DNA from: Liopterus haemorrhoidalis
Lineage: Eukaryota; Arthropoda; Insecta; Coleoptera; Dytiscidae
Direction of reading: 5' to 3'
DNA length: 64,000 nt
Assembly (NCBI GenBank): GCA_963971575.1
Contig: OZ020611.1
Span: 60,297,381-60,361,380, forward strand
Below, piece by piece: positions 1 to 10,979 of this stretch. The notes beneath the pieces were generated by a model. That model ran no database searches. It was not told where the DNA came from and was given only the letters and a program-made list of their open reading frames with translations. Each line of letters opens with the position of its first letter. Within the stretch, counting starts at the first letter, position 1. The position numbers and the translations under genes were made by a program.

Positions 1-204
1 TAAACAGAACAAATGTAAAGGGTATTGTACAAATTTTAATGTTAATAAAACATGTTTACTGAATTGTTTACGAATATTTTACGAACTTCACGCAACATGG
101 TTATTCTCTGTAATGTTTGGTGACATTTTGTTCCTCCCAATAACTCTCGTAATTCAATGTTATTGCATTTAATGAATTATGGAGAGTTATTAAATGAATA
201 TAAA
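1..204. other. AT-rich sequence, no gene seen
   Basis: I see no coding or structured feature here beyond the fading end of the SINE copy that begins at 205. Confidence 0.5.
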
Positions 205-326
205 ATTAGTTATATGGTACAAAATAAATATCAAAATACTACCTCACCAAAAATCGAACCCGTAAATCTAAGAATTTAGCATTCTCGTCCCAAACCTATT
301 CGGCCATGGAGGCATATGGGTAGGTA
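205..326 (-). repeat. tRNA-derived SINE, copy 1 (SINE family 1)
   Basis: On the minus strand the head reads TGGCCGAATAGG, a good Pol III box A, followed by GGGTTCGAT, a box B core. The body begins GGTGAGGTAGTATTTTGATA. The same head and body order recurs on the plus strand at 1,655-1,852 and 1,962-2,150. The neighbouring mariner is inserted just outside the 5' end of this copy. A decayed tRNA gene is less likely because the non-tRNA body is shared between copies. Confidence 0.6.
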
Positions 327-328
327 TA

Positions 329-1621
329 CGAGGGTGGATCAACAAGTGCCTGTATTAGGAATGAAGACGCAAGTTTTTCACATTTTTTTATTTTTCAGCG
401 AAATCTCCTTTTAGTTAGATACACTATTCCCAACATTTCATTTCTTTAACCCCTCCAAAAAATACGATTTGTGAAACTCTTCAAAATACGCTTCTGTCTC
501 AGCGATAACCTCCTCGTTTGAGCTAAATTGTTTTCCCCCGAGCCATGTTTTCATGTTGGGAACAGAAAGAAGTCGCAGGGAGCCAGATCGGGCGAGTATG
601 GTGGGTGCGGCAGCAATTCGTAGCGCAGTTCATGCAATTTGGCCGCGACAATTCCGGATGAATGTGGTGGTGCGTTATCATGGTGGAACAGCACCCTTTT
701 TTTTAGTCAAATTAGGCTGTGTCTCCTTCAATTTCTTATCGAATTGGTCCAACAATTCACAGTAGTACTGTCCCGTGATCGTTCTTCCTTTCTGCAAAAA
801 GTCCATGATGATTATTCCCTTCGGATCCCAAAAAATCGTGGCCATGACCCTTCCGGCCGATGGAACCGTCTTTGTCTTCTTCGGAGCAGATTCACCCGGA
901 AAAATCCATTGTTTTGACTGTTGCTTGGTCTCTGGCGTATAATAATGTATCCAGGTTTCATTAACGGTGACGACTCAACGCAAAAACTCCTACGAATTTC
1001 GGTTAAAGAGGTCCAAACACTGCTTCGACATTGAGAGCCGTATCCGCTAAATGTCCACCGTTAGCAATCGCGGCGCCCATCGGGCCGACACCTTTTTCAT
1101 ACTTAACTTATCATGTAAAATATTGATTGCCGTTCCGTATGACACATCTACGACCTCTGCTACTTCGCGCACTTTAGTTCGGGCAGACGGGGAATCAGCA
1201 AGAATCATGTCGTGGACCTTTTTAACGATTTCCTCGGTAACCACGTCTGCCGGGCGGCCTGGCCGCTTCTCATCAAAACAAGATGCATGACCACGTTTAA
1301 ATTCATTGAACCAATATCTCACGGTTGTCATAGATGGCGAAGAGTCCCCATAGACCGCATCCAAATTCGCTTTTATTTCCTCTCATGTTTCGCCATACAA
1401 AAATAAAAAGCGAATTACGGATCGATATTACTCCTTTTCCATTTTATCGAGAAACACGAATCACCTGTTATACAACTAGCTACCAAATAAAAACTAACAT
1501 ATGAATCAGTCTGAAATTTAGTATGGTGTCGTTTGACAGATGGCAGAACACGACGGTAACGCCAAATTCCTTCAGAAACGCCACCTGTCTTCAAACACGG
1601 GTACTTATTGATCCACCCTCG
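329..1621 (-). mobile_element. mariner (Tc1/mariner) element, full length but decayed
   Basis: This 1,293-bp element is bounded by terminal inverted repeats. The left end reads CGAGGGTGGATCAACAAGTG and the complement of the right end reads CGAGGGTGGATCAATAAGTA. Both ends abut a TA dinucleotide (327-328 and 1,622-1,623), the expected mariner target duplication. Length and layout fit a complete mariner with its transposase on the minus strand. Confidence 0.9.
438..1442 (-). pseudogene. mariner transposase pseudogene
   Basis: The cut-and-paste transposase of the surrounding mariner. The likely ATG is at 1,442-1,440, and in-frame TAA and TGA codons follow almost at once. The N-terminal helix-turn-helix region is clear (YGDSSPSMTTVRYWFNEF, about 1,350-1,290), then the linker ending VSARWAPRLLTVD. 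The catalytic core shows WIHYYTPETKQQ near 940-960, and YSPDLAPCDFFLF near 560-600 carries the third aspartate. A one-base deletion just after FLFP shifts the frame where the family has an N-M-K motif. Expected length is about 345 residues. With two stops and at least one frameshift it cannot make an active enzyme. The subfamily is not assigned. Confidence 0.88.
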
Positions 1622-1654
1622 TACTATATCAATGTTGACATGTTGTGAAATATG

Positions 1655-1852
1655 ATATCATATTATATACTTAGTCACATGCTTCCGTAGCTAGCCCAGA
1701 CCAGTGTTGGAACGAGAACGCGAAATTCATAGATTGACAGATTTTATTCCCGGTGAGGTAGTATTCTGTTATTTAGTTTCTACATTACTTACTATCGCAT
1801 TTGCATTTCAGTTTTTCTGGATGATCTTTGTATTAATATTTTTATATTTACT
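1655..1852 (+). repeat. tRNA-derived SINE family 1, copy 2
   Basis: The head includes a box-B-like TTTATTCCCGG, followed by GTGAGGTAGTATTCTGTTAT and a body ending near a CAGTTTTTCTGGAT motif. It aligns with the copy starting near 1,962, about 307 bp downstream in the same orientation, so the two form a head-to-tail pair. Confidence 0.55.
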
Positions 1853-1961
1853 TTGTGGATCTCGCAATGAGATGTGAATTTTTGTTTCTATTTGTATTGC
1901 AGCTCCGTGGAAACGTACCATTTGTACATGATATTGTAATCACAATATGCCGATATTAATA

Positions 1962-2150
1962 TCATATACTTACTCACATGCCTCCGTAGGTCAAAGGTGA
2001 CGAGAACGCAGAATTCTTAGGTTAACGGGTTTGATTCCCGGTGAGTTAGTATTTTGATATTTACTTTATACGTTATAAGAAGCTATTATCGCAATTGCGT
2101 TTCAGTTTTCCTGAATAATATTTATATCAATATTCTTAAAATTGGTTATA
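1962..2150 (+). repeat. tRNA-derived SINE family 1, copy 3
   Basis: Head with GGGTTTGATTCCCGGTGAG (box B and its stem), preceded by TCACATGCCTCCGTAGG. The body, TTAGTATTTTGATATTTACT and onward to CAGTTTTCCTGAATAAT, matches copy 2. The better preserved box B suggests this copy is younger than copy 2. Confidence 0.6.
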
Positions 2151-2151
2151 T

Positions 2152-2697
2152 TGTTACAAAGGTAACCCCCGGTCAGGATTGTGCCACCTAGACATTGTGA
2201 CGTTCAGCTGTTTAATTAAAAAAACTATTTGTCGGCATCTAGTATATGTAACCTAATTACGTAATGCCTACGCTGCATTTTTGTAATTATGTAATATTTT
2301 TCATGATGAGTGAATATCGATACTAAGTCACTCGGAAGTATAAGTGTATGGATGTCGTACGGAAGCCAGGCAGAGGAACCTAGCCAAGCAATCTACAAGT
2401 TCTACTCAACAAGGTGACGACCACGAGACTGACTCTATATATAGATGCATCCAGTAAGCCAAGCAGTAGTTACCGTGTGAGAGGGAGAAGGCTCCTCCAG
2501 GCTCATCGACTCCCTGATGTGCTACCTACCTACAACTCCTGCCAACACTAGGTGAACCGTAGATTTGCACCAACCCGTATGGATCAAAACAATCTAATAA
2601 TGCTGTAATATTATAATTATCTAATAAATTGTATTGTTAAAACCAGGAGTAGAAAATACTACTGTATGTTTCCATCTATAAATTAAAATATTTTAAT
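2152..2697 (+). repeat. possible solo LTR (weak)
   Basis: A less AT-rich block starting TGTTACAAAGGTAACCCC. It contains a TATA-like CTCTATATATAG (about 2,434-2,445) and a possible poly(A) signal region rich in AATAA further on, ending near AATACA. This layout resembles an LTR, but I found no matching target duplication, primer-binding site or second copy. It could equally be unique intron sequence. Confidence 0.22.
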
Positions 2698-2761
2698 ACA
2701 CCTCTCTAAAGTAAAATTTTAAACGTGCCCCGTTGAGAGTCGTAAGAACAAAAGTGGCACC

Positions 2762-2826
2762 GTTGGTTATGGTGTAGTTATCTGTGCATAAGGAACCATG
2801 TTCAACTCCTGTGCAGCGAAACGTTT
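2762..2826 (+). repeat. tRNA-like SINE head
   Basis: Reads GGTTATGGTGTAGTTATC (box A like) and, about 30 bases on, ATGTTCAACTCCTG (box B like). Spacing fits a tRNA-derived promoter, but no good acceptor stem closes it, so a SINE head or decayed tRNA copy is more likely than a functional tRNA gene. Confidence 0.4.
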
Positions 2827-3692
2827 AAAAAAATAGTAGTACAGGTGTTCTTTTTCGAAAAGTGGAGGGATTGCTACCACTATTTGCTCATGACAATTTT
2901 TTCGAAAACAAATATAAGAAGTGTTTCAGAATTTACCTTAAAATGTAGGTGTTATGCATCTGTGGTACACGCAACTTGCTCTACATATTTGTATGCAAAT
3001 AACAACGCTTAGTGTTGTAAGACTAACTAAACACGCTGAAAAAAAGTAAAAACACAAAGTGACAGTCTTACGATTATATTGCTTGTAAAAACTTATAATA
3101 AAAGTATTTAACGGTTTTAATAGGAAATTATAAATATGAAACTACGGGTGAAAACGCGTGATCTGAAGGCATCTAAAGATTTTATACTCAACCGCGACTC
3201 ATTTGTGCACATTATGCCTATCCAATATTCGTCTAATCAGTCAAAAGGCTTGTGAGCAAACCGTTGTGTTTCCGGGCAAGTAACAGGTCGTCTGGATGCC
3301 AGTCCTTGTTATCTTAACCTTTTTGGAACAATTAGTAGTGAAATTGACAAATTTAGTTTTCTGCAACACGCCCGTACACGACCGTACGAGAAAAGTTGAG
3401 GGCCAGTCACGGGTCCGCAAAACAGGCTGCGGTAAGGAAATGGTCGTCTTGTGGTTGTGGCTCTTGGTTGACTTGAACTAGGTTTTCTTGTCTAGAGGTT
3501 AGTCCGCAAATGAAGGTTTAAATCGTTATTAATTATGATTGCAGCTACATCCAAAACGCCAGCGATATTCGAATACTGCTGCCATGTTCATGTAACAACT
3601 TAGCTCGTGACAATCTCTTCGGGTCGCATTCTTATTTTATTGTACAATAAAATACTTGTAACAGTTTAAAAATCCCTAAGATGAGCAACTAA

Positions 3693-4124
3693 TGCCTCAT
3701 TTTCATGCGGGTGTTGGAAGTGTGGAACAAAAAATTGAACCAATAGGATCGCTTTATTTTGAAAAAACCCGTACCATGGTATCGTAGGCGCGGTGTTACA
3801 AGCGCGGTGTCGCAAGTTCAGAAATTTCAACTCTAGCGCCGGCCGCACCGTCGAAACCATAGAAACAGATATATTTTTTCGGAATGGTGAATTGGTTGGT
3901 GTCATTCTCATGTAATTTAAATAACTCTCTGTGTCTGTTAGCCTCATTTCTTGCAACAAGTTAAAATAATCACCCTGTTGCCGTCTGTTTTTATATATGG
4001 GGCGTACCCACCATTGATTTTCTTCATATCGCATTAAATCTAAATATGCATAAAAAAGAGCTAGACGTCTCCTTTGATTTGATGACATATTTAATGAAAT
4101 TGAATAACCGTTTACTCCAAACAC
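3693..4124 (-). pseudogene. Harbinger transposase, N-terminal fragment
   Basis: An open frame of about 145 codons inside the 593-bp element. The segment RRRLALFYAYLDLMRY, then WWVRPIYKNRRQQGDYFNLL and the ESYLNYMRMT block, match the N-terminus of HARBI1-type transposases (a WVRP motif followed by a LRL..ESY.NY.RM pattern). The DDE nuclease core is absent, so no nuclease can be made. The 5' end is uncertain: the first in-frame ATG is about 12 codons inside the open frame. At the 3' side the frame runs through the terminal inverted repeat into flanking DNA, so its last residues are not part of the original protein. I infer a deletion derivative that needs a transposase in trans. Confidence 0.75.
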
Positions 4125-4285
4125 TTGTATAAACTTTTAGGTTAAATTTGGGTTATATACAAATGTCAAAACCGAAAACGTGCCCTTATCACGCCTCCAA
4201 CCCCACCATGAAATTCGAACTTGTAAATATAACACCACGCCTCTCACCCCTGTCACGCCTTTGACACTACCATGAAAATGAGGCA
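3693..4285 (-). mobile_element. internally deleted PIF/Harbinger element
   Basis: 593 bp bounded by perfect 15-bp inverted repeats (TGCCTCATTTTCATG and its complement) and flanked on both sides by TAA (3,690-3,692 and 4,286-4,288), the 3-bp target duplication typical of PIF/Harbinger. It carries only the start of a transposase. The sister Tc1-like repeat at 14,0xx is uninterrupted at the equivalent point, giving an empty site. Confidence 0.88.
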
Positions 4286-4480
4286 TAATGTCCAGAATCG
4301 TATTTGAAAATGAGTTATTTTGTTAAAATACTATCAAGCTGGAATTATTTATTGTTACAGCCTGTTTAGTTAGCAACAAAAAATATCTAGGGAGTCTTGT
4401 TATATAAACATTGTATTACCTCCAGAAACTTTCAGTTTCCTATTAAAACAGTACTTTTTTAACAGTCCTTAAATTATAAT

Positions 4481-5155
4481 CGTAAGTGTTTATTTTATTT
4501 ATTATTTTTTTTTTGTCCGCCACAATATTTCTTAAGTGTATTGTTCCATGTAGATAATAAAATCATTTCAGCAACACAGCAAAAACTGTTGCGTCGAATC
4601 GAGAACTGCATCCTTACTCTATATTAGATAGAAATTATAACCTGCTTATTTGCAAAACATAAAGTTCTACAATTATTTGTATGCGGGAGTTTTAGAAAGG
4701 TGTCACAAGAAAGGCGTATATTGATACGACAACGGATTTGACAAAGCCGAAGGCCATGGAATAGTAAGGGATAGAATGTTCTGGAGTTCGTATGCTTACG
4801 TACACAAGCGAACTGTCAAGCACGGACAGACACTAAGTCGAATGAGTTCAGTCAAGTTCAGAGTTGAGTTAGACAAGTGATTGAGTTCAGAAATTTACTA
4901 AATCAGTTATTCGGGGATAAGTTATTCAGTAAAATAAAAGAAATGATTCAAAACAGAATATATATCGGTATATCAGACTGGTTGATAATATTTATAATAA
5001 TGCTAGCGTTGACGTAAAAATCCACACGAAAATTGAGAAATACAGAAAAAACGTGCGGCGTTCGATAAGGTGACCGGTTTCTTCCAAATTATTTAACGCA
5101 GCTCTGGACTTAAGCTTCAATAGATTTAGAGTTGTCGACTGTTTTTCAGACTTAA
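4481..5155. other. intergenic/intronic, nothing assigned
   Basis: AT-rich unique-looking sequence with no convincing ORF, inverted repeat or tRNA-like element. Confidence 0.4.
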
Positions 5156-5717
5156 GTGGGTTTTACACGATTCAATTAATTGATCAATTAATTGAAAAAG
5201 TTGACATTCAATTAATTGATGTGTGTTAAGCGTAAAAATTTCGTCAATTAATTGATCAATTAATTGACAAAAAATTTGATCATTTTATTTTGAAAATAGA
5301 ACAAGTTCTATTTTTCGTCAATTTTTCATCAACTTTTTAGGAAATTCTAGGTATATTTTTATATGTTAAGATATTTCCAACTGTTTAGTTGTAGCATAAC
5401 CTCGAAACATATTAATTTTGTTTCGGTTTCAAATCTAACATAACCTCAAACGTTCTAATTTATTATCATCTAGGTTATTTCTTTTGTTTTTGTTCACAAC
5501 TCGTAATTTTGTGAAGATTTTTTCAATATTTTCATTTTGATAAATATGTCAACATGTTTTACAGTTGGTAATGTAAAAATTTTCAAAAAAATTGATAAAT
5601 AAATTGATGTGTGTAAAGTGATATTTTTGTTCCCAAGGTTACCAATAAATTTTTCCATTAATTGGCAAGAAACTTGATCAATTTGTTGATCAATTAATTG
5701 AACTGTGTAAAACTAAC
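5156..5717. mobile_element. palindrome-rich MITE
   Basis: The two ends are inverted: GTTTTACACGATTCAATTAA on the left, and GTTTTACACAGTTCAATTAA as the complement of the right end. Internally the left arm holds two perfect 26-bp palindromes centred on TTGATCAA (5,171-5,196 and 5,243-5,268). A shared AATTGATGTGTGT motif occurs in both halves. No coding capacity. I could not fix the target duplication (TA and TTAA both possible), so the superfamily is open. Confidence 0.65.
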
Positions 5718-6005
5718 TTTATAGTTAGTGCGTTGTTTTAATGAGACAGACATATAAACCCACATTAGCTATCTCACATTACATAACCTAAAAAATAATA
5801 TCGCAAAAATTTCAACAAATTTCGGAAATAGTGAAACGAAAAGGAATTTCTGTTGAAATTCTAGTTGCGGTTATAATTTGGTTATTAAAATTTAGTAAGA
5901 AATCACGATCTCGTTCAGAACTATAACAAGTTTTTTCTGGGCTCTGTGCAAGGTTGCTCGAAAAGGTTATCCACAGTTTGACTTGTTAAAATACTAAAAT
6001 AGCGT

Positions 6006-6168
6006 CTCACTTCCAAAATGATGAGCAGAAAAAGGTCCTCACTTCCCAAATACAAGTGATGAGAGACAAAAAAAAATGGCCCTCAGTTCTTTAACACAAA
6101 TGATGAGCAAAAAAAGGTCCTCGCCTCCCAAATACAAGTGATGAGCAAAAAAAGATCCTCACTTTCTA
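6006..6168. repeat. tandem repeat, ~40-bp unit, about 4 copies
   Basis: Successive units contain TGATGAGCAAAAAAAGGTCC followed by TCACTTCCCAAATACAAG. One unit is diverged (ATGGCCCTCAGTTCTTTAAC). Minisatellite with no coding potential. Confidence 0.75.
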
Positions 6169-7552
6169 ACGTTTTTAATGACTATATATACACAATGGCG
6201 CCCCTTGCAAGTGTCCCGATGCCAGGCTGTGCAACTGTTGCACCTGCTTAGTTACGGCACTGATCTCGCTGATGGGGAGTTCATAAAAGTCACATAAATG
6301 CATTTATTCCATCGTAGTTGGTTTGAAAAAACATAGATGTCTCAACATTCGTTACGCATTAATTTTCATAGCTGTGAACGCTGTCATTAAACATTGAAAA
6401 TGTCTTCTAAATTTATTCACAACTTACAGTGCATAGTCGACTAATTTTAGAGCTGTGAACGCAGCTTAAGGCTTTAAGAACTGTGACTGGGGAGCTCGTG
6501 ATCTAGATATCGACGGAATGAAACAACCAAATCAACCCAGCTCAACTCCTCGTATGTTTATGTTGAGAAAAATGTTATGGTTTTATTCTTCCTGTATAAA
6601 ATAAGTCGTTTATCCCTCTAGCAGATTTTAAGTAAACAACTTGAAAAATGTATATAGGTTAAAACGCTTATTTTAGTGGTTTAACAGCACCATTCAACTC
6701 ATTTTATGTCTTCAATCCGTAGTTAATATTCTTTTTCCAATATCCCTTCAAGCTATAATTCCGCACACTTTAAAACGTTATGTAAAAACATGCATGGAAA
6801 CGAATAGACTGTGCATGGAGACAACCTTGTATTTTATAACAAGTGATTTTTGTAGTTTGTAGTTGCGTGAAATTGAATTTTTGTTCTGACATGAAAAAAA
6901 AACCTATTGTACGTTTATACGAATGCTTCAGGCGATTGGATAAATAATAGTTCTTTACAATACAAGTGAAACTAAATTGCTAACTTTTTGCACTTTTTAT
7001 TGAATATTCTCGGTGGAATAACTTTCGTAAATTTAATGAACTGGCTGGTTTCGAAATTACTATTTAATTGTTTTCCCAACTAACTTGATATGCTTTAAAA
7101 ATTACTTGTTATTATTAATTAATTTAATTTTGTAATAGTTCGTGTATAGTTGCACTATACGTCATAATACATAATAATAGATAACAAGCAATAGAACGCT
7201 CAAAATAATTGATCAAATTATCCTTTTGAATGTTATTGTGTTCAAAAAATATGCTTGTATAATAGATTAACGAACAAAAATTATTTATCTACGACCAATA
7301 AATATAAATTATGTGTCTAACTGTAAATGCACAAAGCTGTTTATAATACAACTAGTGAAAAAAGTGACGCGCAGGCGTACTCTCCCATAAAAAACGTAAG
7401 TTTTCGTTTTTAACCAGACCAGATGACCAGACAATCTCGAGCCGTCCTGTTCCATACTGCCATGTCGACTCTGAATGTGTTTTCATTTCTTTATATTTTT
7501 TTATAAGAATATACTTTGTTAAAATATTGACTACGTACTCTAGACTGGGGAT
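6169..7552. other. no gene seen
   Basis: AT-rich sequence. Frames are short and have no recognisable protein similarity. No repeat boundaries found. Confidence 0.4.
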
Positions 7553-7661
7553 GACTGTACTTACCAGTCGAAACGTCTCTTAATAATTTATATTAAACTT
7601 TTGACAAGTATTCAAGTACTTTTATTTCCTCCTACATATTTTCGTCAAGAACAACAATCTT

Positions 7662-7663
7662 AC

Positions 7664-7711
<48 letters not shown>
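7662..7711. repeat. (TA)n microsatellite
   Basis: About 50 bp of TA dinucleotides. It sits where the left end of the next mariner should be and probably replaced or overran its terminal repeat. Confidence 0.85.
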
Positions 7712-7716
<5 letters not shown>

Positions 7717-8936
7717 GAAACATTTTTTTTACTAAAAGCTACATTTAGTCAATATAGTATGTGCCATTCTATTCGATGACCTTTTTCCTGTAACTGCGTA
7801 ATCCCGCGCTCGTAGAAGTTCTGTGGTTCTGGCTAAAGAACTGATTCAGACGATTTTTCAAACCTTCAAGGGAAGTAGAGTTTTTACCATCTAAGCTTTT
7901 TCGAAGCGATCTAAATAAATAGTAATCAAAGGGAGCAAGGTCGGGGGAGTATCGTGGATGAAGTAAAACATCCTAGTAAAGCTGTAAAAGCTTCTGCCAA
8001 GGACACGTGTGATCTAGCATTATTCTGATGGAATGCAATGCTTTTTCTGTTTGCTAATCCAAGCCGCTTCTGGTCGATTGCTCGCTATAACTCACTTCAC
8101 TGTGAACAGTATAACAGTATTTCTCCGAATGAACGGTCTGGTTTTCAGGTAACATCTCGTAACAAACGATTCTGTTCCAATCCCACCAAATGCATAGCAT
8201 AATCTTCTTCGGATGTAAACTGACTTTTGCGCCAGTTGCAGGAGCATCTCCGCTCTTGAACCATGATCTTCTTCGGTTAACATTATTATAAACAATCAAT
8301 TTTTCAACACCTGTAACCATCCCCTTTTAAAATGGATCGATTTCGTTGTGCTTCAATAGATAATCGCAATCAGAAACTAGAACTAGCAATGTTTTCCCTT
8401 TAATTCATGCAGCACTCATACAACGACCTTACTAACCATTCCAAGTTGGCGTAATCGCCTTGACACTGTTGACTGGTTGATTCCAAATATTTCTCCGATC
8501 TCTCGAGCTGTTCTATGTCGATCACTTTCAACTAGCGACAATATTTCGTCGTCATCGGTATTAGCCAGTCGCCCAGAACGTGGTGCTTCACTATGATTAA
8601 ACTTGTTTTTACGATATTTTCTGAATCACTTACGGAATACGGAATCGTCAACGGTACCCTTACCGTATGCAGCACAAATCTTTTTATGTGTCTGCGAAGC
8701 ATTCTTGCCTTTTCGGAGATAAAAGAGCATAATATGTAGAAAATGCTCCTTATTTTTTGCAATTTTTAATGCTTAACAAAATTTAAAAACAAAATCAAAT
8801 AACAAAAAAAAATCCGATGCACTCACTGAAATCACATGACCTCAAATCTTAACACGTGTTAAGTTAATAACACTTCAGTTTTGTATTGCAATGCCATCTA
8901 GCACTAAAAAAGGGACGAAATTTTACATCAACCTGA
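7712..8936 (-). mobile_element. mariner element, left end eroded
   Basis: Transposase remains on the minus strand fill this block. The complement of the right terminus reads TCAGGTTGATGTAAAATTTC, an irritans-type mariner terminal repeat, next to a TA at 8,937-8,938. No matching left repeat survives beside the TA microsatellite. Confidence 0.75.
7770..8760 (-). pseudogene. mariner transposase pseudogene (irritans-like)
   Basis: Translated pieces in several frames align in order with a mariner transposase. The N-terminal DNA-binding half has KGKNASQTHKKICAAYG (about 8,720-8,670) and EIGEIFGINQSTVSRRLRQL (about 8,500-8,440). The core has EKLIVYNNVNRRRSW near 8,300-8,250 and IMLCIWWDWNRIV near 8,200-8,170. 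The C-terminus has YSPDLAPFDYYLFRSL near 7,950-7,900. The usual TGDEKW motif is TGVEKL here, so the first catalytic aspartate is lost in addition to several frameshifts. Clearly inactive. Confidence 0.82.
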
Positions 8937-10615
8937 TATGTGCATTTTTTTTTCTTCTTATTTTTAGCTATATATTTTTAATGTAACAATTTAAAATTCT
9001 TTTCATTTTAACCATGAAATGAAATATTTAATTATACGACAAATGTTCAAAGGACAGGTATGTTGGCTAACATGTTATCAGATCAGTAAAACGGCAAATG
9101 TCAGCAAACGTAACCTGCTTCGGCTTCATTAGTGAAATTAAACACAATGACTAAGCAATTGAAACTACAACTGCTATATTTACAAATATACATTCTGTGT
9201 AGACCACACTTTAGAAAGTCAATAAAGCCAAGTAAAACACTTCATTCAAACATTCAAGTATATATGCATATTTACTTTAACTTATTGAGTTATGCCATAA
9301 TCAGAACGCGTACTATTGCAACTGTCTTCATACTATTTATTTAACTGAACCGGAACACATTGTTACTAAACGCCTACAATTTTTTAATTTCCTGGTTTTA
9401 AAATACTTATGTGATATGTCTTGTGATATTATCTTGCCATGTAACGTAAGGATTAGATTTCAGTAAAGTAATATTGCCTAATGTCACTGGACAATATCTA
9501 TATTATAATTAGAGAGCTGGAAAATATTCATTTGAATATTCTATAGCTTGATATGTATGTACTAATAGTTTTTTATGCAACAAATGCATAAAGCATTACT
9601 TTTTTCACGAATGGGAAGTTTGATCGCACCAGCCGTAAGTGACTGCAACAGTCTCATGAGTGAAAAAAACGCTCTGTGCACGAGTTCCATACAATACTTT
9701 TTTACGACTGCATACAGTTAGAAAATAGATATATAAATTGATATATTTATTATATATTATATATAGGTGGTATTGGTTAAGGTCTTAAACCATCCTCCGC
9801 CAGGTACTGGACTTCAGGCTTACCACAAGGTAGCACGTCATACGCGAATACCTGGCGGGGAAAATACACACTGCCGCATCCCAGACCCTGGAGATTGTGC
9901 GGCAGCTATGTATGTTGATAAAATGTTGAAATTTAGCATGCTTCTACAACACTTTGACCCACATTCAGGAAAACAAATTAGACTAAAAAAAAACATACCT
10001 CGAGAAAAATTTAACAAATAAGTTTGAAATGAAAATACGGATTTGTTTTTATTGGGGTATCAAATAAAACCTCTAAACAGATTTGCTGCCACTGTACCAT
10101 GAATCTGATATCCGTACGACTAACATTAAAAAAAAATGCTTTTAGTGGTTTACTACTTGTTTAAGACGTTGCTAAAAATATGGTTTAAAATATTTTTGCA
10201 TAATGCTGTCCGACACAACACCGTTCAAACACAGCGCCAGCGGATAAACCGAATAAAGCTAAATGATCCAGATAAGAACAGTGCAAGTGCCGACTGAAAA
10301 AATAACGAATGTTCCCAACCAGGAACAGTGGCAGCGCTAATTAAAGTCGAATGTTCCCGTTAGGTAACAGCGGCGCTGAACCGGTTAATGCGTAGATAAA
10401 CTAATAAGATTTTATTTTAGTAAAATACAATATTTTTTATAGGACTTTTGCCAAAAAATGTTTCAAAAAAACACATGTGCATGTGTTAGCATACTTTTAT
10501 GCTTTAGTGCATATATTTGATATTTTATGTGCACTATGAGCATATAATCAAGATGTTTAGTGCATATTTTTCCGCTCTATACTCATAATATACATGTTAC
10601 AACACACTTATACTA
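8937..10615. other. no gene seen
   Basis: AT-rich. Contains a modest open frame at 9,767-10,021 with no recognisable similarity, and two diverged copies of a motif like GAATGTTCCC...GGAACAGTGG near 10,307-10,375. Nothing I can name. Confidence 0.4.
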
Positions 10616-10763
10616 ATGCCCTGTTGCATTAAAGTCTTAAAACTAGATGTAAGCTAAAACTCGATGTAATACACAAAATTACCTAGCAACACAATGCGTT
10701 TTAATGAGTTTTTAATGAGTTTTAATTTCCATCTAGTTTTAAGACTTTTGTGCAACCGGGCAT
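10616..10763. mobile_element. 148-bp MITE with TA target duplication
   Basis: Terminal inverted repeats of about 35 bp: left ATGCCCTGTTGCATTAAAGT, right (complement) ATGCCCGGTTGCACAAAAGT, both continuing CTTAAAACTAGATG. TA lies on each side (10,614-10,615 and 10,764-10,765), which fits a Tc1/mariner-type non-autonomous element. No ORF. Confidence 0.82.
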
Positions 10764-10979
10764 TAATGTTATATAAACACATAGTAAACACAAACACATA
10801 GTAAATACAAAGTTAAAAAAAAAAACAAACAGTGTTAGTTGGGTTGTAATTGTCGAGAGAGCTATATTACAGCTTTCGTTTATGAACTGATCGCTCACGA
10901 GTTTTTTCGCTAAGTTATTTCATTTAAATTTTATAACGGTTTTTGTAATTCGATTATCTTTATCCTGGCCATTTTAAGA

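Larger units (their letters stand above)
3530..4480 (-). mobile_element. Tc1-like element remnant, split by Harbinger insertion
   Basis: The stretches 3,530-3,692 and 4,289-4,480 align, in opposite orientation, with 13,835-14,230. For example, the run TTGTTACAGCCTGTTTA near 4,359 is shared. There the homologous DNA continues into a recognisable Tc1-like transposase. These two stretches are therefore the 5' untranslated end and first codons of a sister copy, read on the minus strand, interrupted by the 3,693-4,285 element. Confidence 0.7.

Noticed and set aside
3296..3481. 61-codon open frame
   Set aside because: No recognisable motif; composition like flanking DNA.
9767..10021. 84-codon open frame, plus strand
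   Set aside because: No recognisable similarity, no promoter or splice context, composition like the surroundings; chance open frame.
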